The translations under genes were made by a program, and so were the position numbers. A stretch of 64,000 bases of DNA from Albifimbria verrucaria (taxonomy: Eukaryota > Ascomycota > Sordariomycetes > Hypocreales > Stachybotryaceae). Positions 23,952-36,869 of the stretch are shown piece by piece. The first letter of the stretch is position 1. The number at the start of each line of letters is the position of its first letter. Below the pieces are notes generated by a model. That model searched no databases. It was not told where the DNA came from and was given only the letters and a program-made list of their open reading frames with translations. The DNA is taken from positions 310,001 to 374,000 of the forward strand of contig JAHREC010000016.1 in NCBI GenBank assembly GCA_020081605.1, written 5' to 3'.

Positions 23952-26900
23952 TCAACAGGCCTCGCAAAAATCCCGCTCATGTGATCGTAGCACATCAGCA
24001 ATCGCAAAGTGTCTGTTCATCTCAGCCAGCTCAATCTCGGCCTGAAATCCACTCTGCTTGCCCCACCGATATGGCCGGGCTCCGGCATTGAGCAGCAGCT
24101 TGATCACATCTAACCGCCCGTGCTCCGCAGCGGCCCCCACAGCCGTCTGGCCATTCTCCAGCGCGGGGCGTGCGTTAGGATCCGCGCCGCTTTCGAGTAA
24201 TAGCAGTACAATCTTTACATGGCCCTGGATTGACGCGCCCTGAAGCGCCGTAAGGCCCTGTTGGCAGCCGGCGGTGCGTCAACCTCTGCCCCGAGGCCGA
24301 GCAGGTATTGAACCAGCTCTAACTGTGGTTTTCGTGAGAGGCGGCTGCCTGAAGCGCCGTTCTACCTCTGGTCCTCCAGGCTGGCCGATTAATGTCACCG
24401 CCTCGGGATACCAAAAGCTTGACGAGCTCCAGGTTCGCCCTTTCGGCGGCTCGTTGCAGTGGCGTCATCCGGTAATTACCCCGAACCTGGAACTCCTCAA
24501 TTGGCATCTCATTGGGGTCAGCACCGGCATCCAGGACACGTTCTACGTGCTGGAAGAGATTCTGGTCATGGGCCTCACGTAGGATGAGGCAACAAAGGAT
24601 ACTGCTAAGTCTGCCGTGGTACTGATTGATAAGGGCCCCGTGCTTCAATAGAAGCTCGAACAACCCGGTACCATTAGACAGACTGAGAGATGCCTCGAGG
24701 GCTGTGAGTCCGCGCGTGACTGCAGGCGGGGCATTGACATTGGCGCCTTTTTCAATCAGATAGCGGACAGCTTGGTCGTGTTTCCCAATGCATGCCGCTT
24801 GCAGGGCTGTCATGCCACCGAGGCTCCAGGCTGGCATATTGACATCCCCCATGCTGCAGGAAGTATTCAATGTAGTCGATATACCCACATCTGGCAGCTT
24901 GTTGAAGTGGGGTTCTATAATCGCCCCAACTGCCACTTTCCTGTGCATAGCTGTTTGGCGAGACCCCTGTTTCAATAAGCGCTGCAACTATGTCGGTATT
25001 CCGCCAAACGATGGCACTACAGAGAACTTCTGGGCCATATCTCTCGAAATCTAGACCGCCGCTGAGAAGAGTCTCCATAATCTCAACATCGTACGATGGA
25101 TTATCGTAAATTGCAGAAGACAGGTCGGCAGCCACGGTCTCGTAGTTTGGGTCTGCTCCTGCATTGACTAAAAGTTCTATAAGTTTGTGGTAGTCATTGA
25201 TGTGTGTCTCCTTTTGTTCATCGTTTTCCGGCAACAGTGCTCGAGAAAGTGCAGGCTCATTTGGAGAGAATGTGGGAGTGTTCGGATCGATGCCTGCCGA
25301 AAGAAGCGTCGACGTAGCCATGACCAGCTGCTTTTCGATGGCTAGGCATAAGGCTTCCTCAAGAAGTTCCTTCGTGAGAGCCGCCCGGTTTTCTTCATGG
25401 AACCCAGTGAATAGGCCGGACCCACGGTTGGCAACTCGAAGAATCTCAGCCACTACCACCTCGAATTTCTCCACGGTGTCCTCTCGGCCCGATAATCTGC
25501 AAAGGAGTCGGTGGACGTTTGCGTTGTTTCTCGACGACCAATGGAAAATATCCAACCCGTTGATTTTACAATCGAAGCCAGCGCCACCCTTGACCAGTGC
25601 AGTGATGACCTCCATTTTCCCTGTTTTGACAGCCAAGGCCAAGGGCAGTAGGTGGTTTCTACCATGAGATGAAGCTAAGCCTAGATTTGCACCGCCTTCC
25701 ACGAGACACTTGACAATGTCTGTGTGGCCTAACCAGACCGCAAGCCCCAGCGGGGTTGAGCTTGCTCCCTCTGTCGGATAGCTGTCCAGATCACAAGCTT
25801 TGTTGACAAGAGCCTTACTCGCTTCCAAATACCCCTTTTGGACCACGAGACGAAGAAGATTACCTCCAGCCTTCCCAGAAAGCAAATTCGGGCTCACTGG
25901 CGCATTTAGAAGACGCACGAGGAGCTTCTCGTCCTGGGAATTCGTTGCGCGAACAAGAACCAGAGTACCGGTCCTTCCAGAAAGTTGCCAAAAGACACCT
26001 TGATCAAGTCCATAACTGATGAGATTGTCGAAGTACTTTTGGTCAGACACGCCGGTTGACTGGGCGAGGATTTCATTGAAGGAAACCCCGGCGTGTACGA
26101 GTTGTATGACCAGGCGCAAATTAGCCATGTCCATTATGGATGCGATCACTCCATGGCGAAAGCCATCCACGGCAATTGATGGAATGGTGAGGAAGGACGC
26201 GAGCTTCTGGATGTAGTTGTTCTCCATGACCCATGTCATGAAGGCTAGCTTCTGATCTTTGTTCAACATGTTGTTTGAGATGAAGTAGCAGGCGAACTTG
26301 AACAAGTCCTCCACAGGGTCCTTGTTTGTCGGAGACAGGAACCGGCGAACGGCCAAGTCAGCATCTCCCTTACTGTGTTCTGGGAGGACTTCTGAGAGTT
26401 TGGAAGCCAGCACCAGAGCCGCCGTGGATGTACTGATATCTTTGGAAGAGTCTCCTAGAAGCCCGGCAAGAAGGATCTGGCGGTCGTAAACCGAGACCTT
26501 TGTAAGTGCCGAGCTTGAATGTGAGATTTTGGTACTAGATGGTGACATGGCGTTCCCTGGAGCAGCTATGTTAGAGATGTTTGAAAACCAGGGCACTGCG
26601 GAATGGAAATGCTTACTTGATACTGCAAGAATATTTTTTAGCTCGAACCAAGGCATCGTTATCTGCCACATCTGCCTTTCTGGAACTTGACCATCATGAA
26701 TGAAGGAATTGAAGAAATCAAAGTCTAGTTGCGGCGTCGATGCTAACGGCTCGTTTAGACAAATATCCATCTCTAATGGTGGGTCACTTGGGTGCTGTGG
26801 CGTCGTAACCTGAGGTGACATTGTGTGGATGAAAGGAGAAATGGTGGTCGTGTTTGGTCCAGACATATCTATCATATTGAGAGAAACGCAACCTGGAAGT

Positions 26901-27648
26901 TGGAAGACGTCGTTCTCGAGTCTGATGTCCGTAGACATGTCGAAGAGATCGCTTCCAGGCGTTGGAACAGAGATAGCACTTGTGTCCAAACTAGAAGTCT
27001 CCACCCTGTCGACGCGAACGCAACCCGGAAACTGGGAAACTTCGTCCTCCAATCTGGCCAAGAGCCAACCATCGGCTGATGGCGGTGGTGTGTTATGAGC
27101 CGCCCTGTCGGTTGGTGGTGGCGTCTTAATGGACAGTCTAGGGTCAAGAACAGATGTCGCTGTTGTGACTAGATGCCGACTGTTAGCTGATAAAGGGGCA
27201 TAGGACAGGAATAAATGGTGTACCTTACCATTGGTGTGTTGAAGGATCTCTGACTTGTACCGCTCTAATTGCCGGGACACTCTGCTAGGATCCACCCTCC
27301 TTCCTCGATTCCACAGCTCAGAAGCCTTGCCTTGCTGTGCCCGCTGCGAGTAAGCCTTGCTAATACCAACCCATTCGCTGAATTTCATGTTCTTATAACC
27401 CTTGTACCTGTCCTTGTATTGGCGGATGCTACATTATCTTAAGAGTAAGCGAAAATTATCAAGCCTGTCGTCTGCTTGCAAGCTCGCCTTACTGACCTAG
27501 CCTTGAACCCGAAGGTATCCTCCATATAAGCCTTCGTCTCCTCATAGCTGTGGTTCTCGTCAACGCAATGCTTGAGTATCTCTTCGTCAAAGCGTGCCCA
27601 ACTGTCGGCGGCCTGGAGCGGGGCGCGTGCTGCCACGGTGGAGGTCAT
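23952..27648 (-). CDS. Clr5-domain ankyrin-repeat protein (three frame breaks near the C-terminus)
   Basis: A long protein of about 1,170 residues. Exons: 27498-27648, 27229-27428, 26617-27159 and 23952-26565; the second and third introns are multiples of three, so the frame reads through them. The N-terminus carries a Clr5 domain (WARFDEEILKHC, GFKASIRQYKDRYKGY), a fungal domain of unknown biochemical role. A low-complexity middle part (residues ~110-330) follows, then about 14 ankyrin-type repeats, recognisable by TPLxxAxxxGH and GADPN (for example HDQAVRYLIEKGANVNAP, GRLDVIKLLLNAGARP). Breaks: 24846-24850 (CCCCC on + strand, one extra or two missing), 24327-24328 and about 24261-24263 (both one short). 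The repeats resume each time. Ankyrin repeats mediate protein contacts; such Clr5-ankyrin proteins are expanded in some fungi, and roles in regulation or heterokaryon biology are unproven. No signal peptide or membrane helix seen. Confidence 0.85.
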
Positions 27649-28484
27649 CGCTGCGGGATTGGGTGTGCCATGAGCCAGAAAATCCGTTGAGCTGAACTCA
27701 GGCAGACAATCGCTTTATCTGCGCCCAAGAAAATAAGGCGTCCAACATAAGTCCTGCAAAAGCACCATCCTCAGAATTTGAACCCCGAGGGTGAATCCAA
27801 AAGTGCCAGTGGGCGGAGTCCAGGCAGCGTGCTTACAGTCCGAATTCATTGGCTACAGTCAGATTGAACTTGGCTTTGGTGCAGCTCCCTACCGTACACA
27901 AGGGGTATGTGTAGTTTCATCTTCTGTCCCATTTGCCTAAGCTATGCCATGGGGTCACTACACCGACCCAGCCAGGCAAGTTTGTTAAGGTATACTTTTC
28001 CAAATTTCAGACGTTGTATTTCTGTACGGCTGCAGGCAGTAACTCCACACAAGTCGGGTGAAAGTGTATTCTCTGAAAGTCACCAAAGTACTCCATATAC
28101 CTTGTTTCTTTAAACTGGCCCGCCCGCTGGCGGAATGGTTTGTTGTCATGCTGCTTCAAGTAAATTCGCACAAGGCTGCCACGGCCATCACCCAACGATG
28201 GGCGTGCAGCCATTCACGTGCACTGGGCCCGCCACGATGATAGGCGCATCAAGCTCCGATTCGCTGTTATGGGCTTACCGCTGTGGTTCTCAGATATTTG
28301 GGCGGTAGTTTTTGTGTGGATGTACGGTCATGTCCTTTACGGCAAAAAATCACAGGAACCAATGCCACCTCGCTACGCAGCAATATCCATATCTTTAGTA
28401 TCAATTCTCTACACCCATTTGCTACTTAATGTTCTGTAGTCTCAACTCAAATAAGAGTTTAGATCTTTAGGTGTCGCTTTTTCT
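27649..28484. other. Intergenic, no gene seen
   Basis: 836 bp between two minus-strand genes; upstream region of the ankyrin gene. Short open frames only, without similarity. Confidence 0.5.
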
Positions 28485-29329
28485 CTAGAGATCTCTCTGA
28501 TTAATCCATCCAGCAGAGTCACATAATATCTCATCTGTGATTTGAAATCCAGCCGAGTTGTTTAGCGCCATGTACCCAAAACATTGCCCAGGCATCTGAT
28601 TAATATTGTCCATCTCCTCATTACTCCTCCAGCATACAGCATTGCAAGTTTGATTATCTCCCGAGGTAATGGCGGCTCTGTGTCTGTCATTATAGTCTGC
28701 ACATGATTTGATGCAATCGTTCAAACTCTGCCTCGGCTCGTTGACTACATCGATGCTGTTTAAGACTTTTCGAAAACCAGAAGTGCAAAATTTTCGGAAC
28801 ATGAGCGGCTCATCAGACCCGTAGGCCACATTGTACAGAGTCCCATTCGAGGAGGGACAGTCGCGGAGAAGAGTAGCGGTTGGGAGGACAATAGTAGCTG
28901 TAGAAACCGTACCGTCCGAGGTTGTGGGTGTTGTCGACGCAGATGACGTAGGATATAAGACGGTGTATCGAGTCGACATCCCAGGAGGTCGGCTATCTTT
29001 CGTTGTCTCGTTCAGAGAATTTCTAATATCCTTGTTCCTGTTCTGAAGCCCCCAGCTATTCCACCAGCTATTCCTGCTGAGCCAAGTATGGCAGAGACAC
29101 CGAGAAGGGTCCAGAAGATCTTTGACTTCAGGCCACAAATATGCCGTTGGCCGCTTTTTGATGTCCCTAGTTTCTCATAGCCGTCTGCTTTGGGACCAGC
29201 GACATATTCAGGCGCACTAGCGGGAACGGCCTCGGGAGCATTGCCAGGAACGACTTCAGGGATACTGTCAAAGACAAGGTCAAGGGGTCTTTTAGAGACG
29301 ACCTCTAGATCCGAGTACGTATATGACAT
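28485..29329 (-). CDS. Single-pass membrane protein with Cys-rich ectodomain (one frame break)
   Basis: About 281 residues without introns. The cytoplasmic N-terminus (Pro/Val/Ala-rich, then ADGYEKLG) is followed by ICGLKSK and a transmembrane helix IFWTLLGVSAILGSAGIAGG, with no cleavable signal. A Ser/Thr-rich stalk (STTPTTSDGTVSTATI) leads to a C-terminal Cys-rich domain: DCPSSNGTLYNVAYG, SLNDCIKSCADYN, CNAVCW, MPGQCFGYM, ILCDSAGWINQ. This layout is common in fungi for single-span proteins with PAN/WSC-like ectodomains facing the wall. The frame is one base short at the five-C run 29049-29053 (+ strand), right after the helix. Function is unknown; a wall-facing receptor or sensor is a guess from topology. 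Confidence 0.75.
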
Positions 29330-30104
29330 TTTGCTGCTCAGTACATGCTCCTCAGGTTAGTAAACCTTCCCTATACTCTTGATAATTTGTTCGCCGACAA
29401 AAATGCGGATATGGAGCGAGGCTCAGACAGGCAGGCAAAGGAATCTTTTGGTATGTGTTTGAGGGATGCTAAGTAAGTTTGGCTGGAGCCTATTCGGAAA
29501 CAGATTATTGTACAAGTCGCAAACATGAAGAGTTAGAATGACGCGATAAGATCTTACATATAAGAGGCACTTCTGCGGAAGACCAGGGGTTCGCTCCGAC
29601 CCTGTGCCCAACGTACGGTCTCCATTTGCTTCAAACTTGGTATGCATACAATACCACGCATTAGCGCCTACAATGATAACATATGGGGAGCTGATAATGC
29701 CTGTCATTCAAACTAGTAAATTGCTTAAATTATCTATGACTTTGATTGGTGGTGCTGGAGATGTTGGTAGGACGAAAAGGACGTTTGTAACCAGATGCAG
29801 TCTGACTGGCGATATAAATATCACTGTGATACTGCGTGTTGGGGGCGTTGGTTGCATTGCAGAACCAACAACGAGAGGGTCATGCTGGCATTGGTCAAGT
29901 AAGGCCCAGCCGCATATGTGGCAGGGGCATCAACTGTTTCACTCCTGCATGCCACGGCGCCTGGTTGTGTAGCTCGACCAACAACATACCAGGGCTTCAC
30001 TCGCTCTCCGTCTGTCCAGAATTGTGTGCATTTGGTTTACATTGACGAGGCAATATGCCTGAGCTAGGACAATTATCTTAATACACATGAACCCAGCTTC
30101 CCAT
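29330..30104. other. Intergenic, no gene seen
   Basis: 775 bp between two minus-strand genes. Only short unrelated open frames on both strands. Confidence 0.5.
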
Positions 30105-30988
30105 TCAAATATCGAAAACTCCGAATTTCTTGAAAAACTCATCAATAATACCCACGGCCTCCTCCTCCTTGCCCTCCAGCGCGAAATGCCCAGCTTCCAA
30201 GAAGCGCACCTCCAACTTGTTCACATCTCGTCTGAAAGCCTCGGCTCCAGGTGCCACGAAGATCTCGTCATTTCTACCCCACATGGCCAGTACCGGCACG
30301 TCTGAGTCGCGAAAGTACTGCTGAAACTTGGGGTAAAATTCAAGATTGGTGCGATAGTCGTATAGAAGGTCGAGCTGGACATCATTGCTGCCTGGGCGGT
30401 CCAAAAGAGCCTGGTCGAGCCAATATGCCTCGGGCTGGATTTTCTCTGGCGCTGAGGAACCATTCTCGTACTGCCATTTAGTGGCCCAGAGCTCGAGTAA
30501 TGGACGAAGCTTCTCGCGATCTTCAGCTGCGCCAGATTCCCAATACCGACGAATATCTGCCCAGAATTTGGCCCCAAAGCCCTCCTCGTAGGCGTTGCCG
30601 TTCTGGCTTACTATGGCCTTTATCCTCTCTGGTTGACGGAGTGCAAGACGCAAACCGGTTGGTGCACCATAGTCAAAGATGTAGACGGCAAATTCCTTGA
30701 GTTCAAGCGCATCCACAAACCCCTCAATGGTAGAGGCCAGGTTCGCAAATGAATGCACATAGTCAGTGGGTACCGTGGTGAAGCCGTATCCGGGCAGATC
30801 TGGTGCAATCACACGGTAGCCCCGGGTAGCGAGCAATGGCATCACATTGCGGAATTGGTGTGATGATGAGGAAATCCATGAAGAAGCAGGATAGTCGGCG
30901 CGGAAGCATCTACTGGACCGTTTTGGCGATAGAAGATGTTGGTGCCAGCAACGTCCACACGCGAAACGCTAGTCTTTGCAGCGGCCAT
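30105..30988 (-). CDS. Alpha/beta hydrolase, dehalogenase/epoxide-hydrolase type (one frame break)
   Basis: About 294 residues, single exon, start at 30988 (MAAAKTSVSRVDVAG). It has the oxyanion motif LLLHGFP, then GYRVIAPDLPGYGFT, the nucleophile elbow YIFDYGAPTGLRLAL with Asp in place of Ser, the family signature QNGNAYEEGFG, and the acid and base near WGRNDEIF and EAGHFALEG. An Asp nucleophile places it with haloalkane dehalogenases and soluble epoxide hydrolases rather than esterases. The frame is one base short near 30868-30872, just after HGFP. Cytosolic, substrate unknown. Neighbours give no pathway hint. It reads left, with a 2.9-kb gap upstream. Confidence 0.85.
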
Positions 30989-33899
30989 TGTGTCTTGTGC
31001 TGGTTGGCGATATGAGTTTAAGGGTATGTAAGTAAGGTTTGTGCGAGTGAGAGCTGATGTATTTGGGCTTGAGAGAGAATGTTGCAGTTGTTTTCTGATG
31101 GGATAGTTATTCGCAGTTTGAGAGCAACTGTCCTGCCATTTATACTACTCTTCCTATATACACAATATATGAAATGACCTATACCAGAGTATTCCAAAAA
31201 TAAAAAGAGTTGCATGATGACAAGTCAATTTGAAAGCTCATTACTAAGGTCAGAAGCCTGCCACAGTTATGCGATTGTGGAACTGAGCCAAGGTTGTCAT
31301 GGTGGAACCAAGCTGGATGAACGAAGGCTGATTGGGTTAAGCTGTTTAATTGATTCCAACACCTACCTGACTGTTTAGCGGCTGAGAGATCTAGCCTTCC
31401 TTAAATGGAAACTCGATTTCACACATGATTACTCACACAGTTAAGACTATCGTTCAGATTTCTACTATTCTCGCTATTAGTCAGGTAGAATGAGCATCTG
31501 ACGAATATAGTCGAACGTGATAAGTGGAACAGTATTCGCAATGATTTGCGCAACGGTTACATGGGCCTATTACCAGCGGCTTCCGAAGCCCTGTGGAAAC
31601 ACCATCAGCGCTCGCCGAAGAAGGCGGCCTTTTGCGCAACACACCCCGCTTCGTCAAGGGCCATGGGCATATGCACTATAAGCACGCATAAGGCCGGTCC
31701 ACTAGCACGCCATCTCCTCTGACAGCGATCACATCCCGTGCAACTAGCTCTTGCGTCGCAAGCACAACCAGCCTCACATGCTCGAAGATATGGACATCTA
31801 GGAAACGTCAACAATCTATGCAGTCTGGGTCGATACAATAATGCCCCCACCCGCAGCTGCTCCAACCGTTGCTGCGAGTGCTTACAGCTCTGTAACAACG
31901 GACCTCCATTGTTCATCTGTTGAACGCGATATGGGAGAATGTGACACAATGACTGCACGCATGAATTAGAATCCAACGCCAATCTGGTCCCGTTGGCAAT
32001 CGTAAGGCTCTTTGGAAAGATTGTTTTAGGTCTAGCGTTGTGTTGTATTACCAGTTTGTATTTATGACTTTGCGATTTCCACGATGCCTCTAGATCCGAT
32101 AAGGATTTCCTTCAGCTACGTTGCTCGTTTGCAAATTCAGCTTCACGTAAGACAAGCCATGAAAGATCAAAGCGAGAGGAGTAGTCTTGTGAATGCTTGC
32201 TCATTGCCTTGTTCCTCCCTCCAGGACTATCAGACTTTGTTCCTGAGATGCTCAATAATCGCCCGCGGGACCTTCTCTCGCATGGCACCCAAGGGAAAAT
32301 GCGCACATCTTGATATCCGGGGACAATTGGCCTTGATGTTTCCTTCGTTTCCATGCTTCCTCGATCGTCCACATTGAGGCACCAAAGTAGCATTTTTGTA
32401 TTCCAAGGGGCAATGCGTAATTCACTCACCAGAACGTTGGATCTTAGCTCCCTAACCTTCCGTTCGACTTCATCTTTGCCTGAGACACACATACAAGTTC
32501 ATATGAGAGACCGGGACACGGCTGATGCAAAGATGCGCAATTCCTAATAGTCAATAGTACAGTGGTCTTTCAGATCTTTTACCAATTGACCAACCACCGC
32601 TTCGTCCGCTCCGGGGCGTTGTCTCCGGTCGTTAGCCATTGGGGGCCTGTGAGTGTAGTAGAAGGCAATGTTGGGATCTTGGTTGGAGAGCAAAATCCAA
32701 GCCCGCCGTTATCGCTTTTAAGCCTCGGAATTAACGTAGACCTAAGCCAGCGTGTCTGTAAAGCCGTTAAAAAATCGTTGAGAAATGGGGATACCAGGAA
32801 ATTTGTCCGACTTGCCGAGAAGGCCTAATACGTTATGTGACTAGCCACAGGCGTATCCACAACATTATCGCATTGTAATGACAGCATCAAAAGTGTCAGC
32901 TGGCCGATTTGTATAGAGGTCGCTCTGGAGTCGGAGATATTGAACACAGGTGGTGGGCCACCCAAGCAGATTGTCGCTTGTTACTGGATACTTAAAGCTC
33001 CAGCACCGGGCTTGTTCACTCAAACATGGTACCAGAATATATAAATTTGTAGCTCCGGTAGATCCAACCGCATCTCCGCCCTAGATTTTTAGTCTGCTTG
33101 TTTTGAGACACTTACTCTCCACTTTCAAGATTCGGCTGTTTGAGAAGAAATCTTTGGCTTTATTTCCCTTTTTTCCCTTTCCGAGTCTCATTTTAGTATG
33201 ACGAATCGCCGAATACGGTCATCATAGCCATTCATGATGGGTTGATAGGGGACTACAAACTCCGAATACCTCCACATTATCATCATTGGGGCGAGTAATA
33301 CAGTAACCTCACCCAGAGCCATGCATCGTGATTGAAATGCGTATTCACATAGATGTTGGGCATGGAAGGTCCTACAAATAGCTCTCGCCAAGAGAGGCCT
33401 CGCTGAAATACAAACTCTATGAAAACGTCCCCAGATCTTGGGTCATTTTCCAACCGGATTATAGGTTGAAGCAACTATTATCATAATGACAATCAGCCCT
33501 CACAGGCTTAGAAAACATGAAAATTAATAGTGAACAATCATCTCTCCAGTCAATGAGAAGTTTGAGTCATGACGACAACAATTATTATTGCCTAGGGCAG
33601 ACAGGGAAATAGTCCTTGGTGGAACCGGGAACTAGTGGATTTCATTCATTGGGTGCTTGCCCTGATACAGTAGAAATGTCCGCCATCATACTTTGATTAG
33701 GCAGTTGGGCGGGGTTCAATTTCGGTTCATTCAAGTGCCTTTCATTCCGAATGACGCGCCACCGAACAATCTGTGACGCTTTCGATAATTCAACTACATA
33801 TAGGCCTTTAGTGAGAAAACAAATCACGCATCGTCAAAGCCATCTGCTCATTTCACCTTAATAGCTCATTCAACAGAAGAAGAGCCTAACCAAATCAAA
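30989..33899. other. Long intergenic stretch
   Basis: 2.9 kb without an assignable gene. A Cys-rich minus-strand frame at 31605-31982 overlaps a Thr/Ser-rich plus-strand reading; neither has a recognisable family or start context. Frames at 32084-32377, 32562-32828 and 33188-33474 are likewise unassigned. The last few hundred bases precede the short-chain dehydrogenase. Confidence 0.4.
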
Positions 33900-34693
33900 A
33901 TGGATTCCAAGAATCTCAGCTTCAAGTGTGCGCTGATAACAGGCGGAGGAGGAGGGATCGGCAGGGCATTGGCGACATATCTTATTTCCAAGGGAAAGAA
34001 AGTTATCATAGCAGGACGCACTGAATCTAACCTCAAGGTAGCAGCCGAAGAAATCGGGGCCGTGGCTTACTACGTATTCGATCAGGGCTCCATTTCCTCA
34101 ATTCCTGAGTTTGTCAATCGCGTCGTTTCTGAACACCCAGACCTGGACTGCGTAATCAACAATGCGGCCATTCAAGAACCTTTGAAGGTCCAGGACGATG
34201 CGATCGATTTCCTTCAGAAAGCAGATCGAGAAATCGATATCAACATTCGTGGGCCCATGCACCTCACTCTACACTTGATTCCACACTTCAAGACGAAACC
34301 AGCTGCCTTGATTGTTAATATCACAAGTGGGCTGGGCTTCGTTCCGGTAGTTCCTTTATGCCCTGGGTATAACGCGAGCAAGGCTTGGATGCGCTCCTGG
34401 TCAATCAATCTCAGGACGCAACTGCGGGACACAAACGTGCGCGTGGTAGAAATAGCACCACCCATGGTTGAAACAAACCTGCATCGCCATCACGACGATC
34501 CAGATAACAACAAAAACACAAGAACCCTATGAGTTTGTCGATTGACGAATTTATGAAGGAGGTGTCTGAGAAGCTGGAGCGTGATGACGAAACTGTCGCC
34601 GCCGGAACCGCCGCTCAACACTCTGAGAAGTGGTGGAATGCATTCGGTCCGTTGTACGAAGGGGCTGAAAAGCGGTACGCTGGGTCTTCTTGA
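33900..34693 (+). CDS. Short-chain dehydrogenase/reductase (one frame break)
   Basis: About 264 residues, single exon, cytosolic. It shows the Rossmann motif ALITGGGGGIGRALATYL, the cofactor-dependent AGRT after strand 2, the NNAA motif, the catalytic Ser in NITSGLGF and the YNASK active site, so a classical NAD(P)-dependent reductase, close to the DltE-like group. The AGRTE at the end of strand 2 suggests NADPH. One base is missing in the A-run 34512-34516, after which MSLSIDEFMKEV continues to a stop at 34691-34693. No intron and no signal sequence. The substrate cannot be predicted; the gene stands alone between non-coding stretches. Confidence 0.88.
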
Positions 34694-35422
34694 ACGGGTT
34701 TTTTCTTGTATATTGAGAAGATATTAGACTTTTTGTGTCGTACGCTGCGATACAAAACTTTCCCAGGACCGATATGATAAGTGTATAAATTCGCGGGCTT
34801 TGCAGAATCTCGGCATTTTAAGATGTGAGCGGAGAGACGCCATCAGAAAGCAAAAATCAAAAGGATGGAGAAGATTTTTATATCAACTAGAAGTAATCTG
34901 CGTTCCAATGTGCAATGTATCCTTCAACTCTAGCCCCATCACGACTTTGTACCCAGTATGCATTCCATAGACTGCTCCCATCGGGAACTACGAAGCATTG
35001 GGATTATTCTAATCTCAAATGTTCCGCTCAAACTTGAGGGAGGTACTAACTTGTGCTAATTCTCCGGTAGCGAACTCAGAACATGTAAGACAATGTTGCT
35101 ACTCCGTATGGTATGCTTCATTCATTCTACGCATCATTTCTGCCCCAGTTATCCTTCGGTGGACTTTACTGATAGAAGCAGCTGTATGATGGCAAGCATG
35201 CATATCAATACCTAGTGAGAGGGGTTGATTCCACTCATGCTAGGCCGCCCTAGCCATCAGAAAGTACTTACCTGGTTCATGGCCTTAAGAATTCACTCGA
35301 GCAGTTCGGTAGAACCAGCTTGCTCACACGACCTTCATAATGGGAGTGCATCACTATTGAGCAATTTTGCTCCCATTGCGCTGATAGAATTAAAATGGGT
35401 TTATGATTAGAAATGAACTATT
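34694..35422. other. Convergent spacer
   Basis: 729 bp between the converging dehydrogenase and pectin lyase genes. No gene seen. Confidence 0.5.
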
Positions 35423-36869
35423 TTAAATACACTGATGATACCAGTCATTTTGCTTCACGCACTTTCCTTCAGCGCAGGTAGTTGAGCCCTTGTAGTTTAA
35501 TCCGCCGCATTGACTCCATAGAGCCACAGATCCAGTGGTGGCGCTTGGCTTCGGCTTCTCAGCCGGGACTTGAGTTGTTGATGGGGCCTCAGCTACCGGG
35601 TCTTTTGTAACGGGCTTGTTTTCGACGGGTTTTGTGACTTCTGTGTCCTCGGGCGCAGGAGTGCTTACTTCTGTCTTCTCGCCGGTAGTGTCAATCTTGC
35701 CAGCACCTGCATTCTTGGGGACATCCGTTTTGGCTTGGGACGCGGGGACTGCACTGGCAATTTGCAAACCAGAGTAGTCAGAGAAGAAAGAAGTGTCATC
35801 GTATGAGAAGTCCCCGTTGGATTTATCAAGCTCATTCACAACACAAGCGCGGCCAAGCGCAAGCTCGCAATCGGTGTTAGAACCTTCGTTAGGGAGGTGA
35901 AAAGACGGCCGTTGTAGTCAGCGACCATTGACTTAACGTTAATGAATACGTTCCCTCGTAAATTCCACGGGCACCCTTATCACCTCCCTCCAGTGCGTGT
36001 CCGTTGTTATCTTCCCACACATTGTTAACAGCGTGAAGGAGAGTGCCACCACTAAGGGCTGGGCTTCGTCCAGCAGTACGCGAGATGTAATTTCCCTTCA
36101 TGGTGATTTGGTCGTCAGTGCCAACCATCTCAAAGGTCCAGTAATGATAGCCATCTCCACAGCCAGTTGAGAAAGGAGAGTTTCCGTCAATGAAGTTGTT
36201 GGAAAGTGTGATCCGTGTGCTAGGTTCATAACCGAAGACATAATGCTGGCGTCCAGGCCGGGCAGTCTTGGCAAGTTAGCATCTCTTGACTCACAGGTGT
36301 TATTGCAAAACATTAAACTCACAGTAACATGGTCAACCCAAATCAGGTCAGAGCCAGAGAATGAGATTGCATCACCGCCCCAAACGAATTCGGGGTTAAG
36401 GTCGGTAACCTGGATGTTTTGAACGATGATATTGGACACTCCTTTGGTGAACCGCAGGCCCTTGCCTTTGATGATGCCTTTGTCGCCGACACCAAGAATG
36501 GTCTTGTCCGAAGCCACGTCGATTGGGGTTCGTGGAGCCTTGAACCAGGTGCCTTTGATGGCAGGGAGCTCCGCAGTCATCCTGAATGATCTTTTGGCAA
36601 GCACTGCCTGTTCCCCAAGACTGGCAGGCCGTGCCGGTCTCTGTACCCTCCGATTCGGTGAAGTCGAATTCTTTGGAAAGAACGATAACGCGTGGGGATG
36701 AGTCGGTAAGCATGGTTGTTAATTCATCGATGTCCTTAGGAAATTCAGGTGTAGCATTGCCGCCTCCTGTAACACCAGCCGCGAAGCCCTCGGCCTTGCC
36801 AACCACAGCCTGTGAAGTGCCCAGTCGCACTAGACTAGCTAGGGCGACGACGAATGTACTCGATCTCAT
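35423..36869 (-). CDS. Secreted pectin lyase (PL1) with C-terminal CBM1 (three frame breaks)
   Basis: A secreted polysaccharide lyase family 1 enzyme with start at 36869 and signal peptide of about 18-20 residues ([13 protein letters not shown]). One intron at 36267-36322. The catalytic domain shows [39 protein letters not shown] and [15 protein letters not shown]; the Arg and the lack of the pectate-lyase Ca-Asp set favour pectin lyase, which cleaves methylated galacturonan by beta-elimination. A Thr/Pro/Lys-rich linker (35550-35700) leads to a fungal cellulose-binding CBM1 ([15 protein letters not shown], ending YHQCI). Breaks: about 36571-36572 (one extra or two missing), 35951-35952 and about 35887 (one short each). 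PL1 joined to CBM1 would tether pectin cleavage to cellulose. Consistent with growth on plant cell walls. Confidence 0.9.

Noticed and set aside
25197..27098. Several plus-strand open frames antisense to the ankyrin gene
   Set aside because: They are mirror readings of a well-supported coding strand and match no family.
31605..31982. Cys-rich small secreted protein on the minus strand
   Set aside because: No signal peptide, no plausible start, and the opposite strand is equally open.
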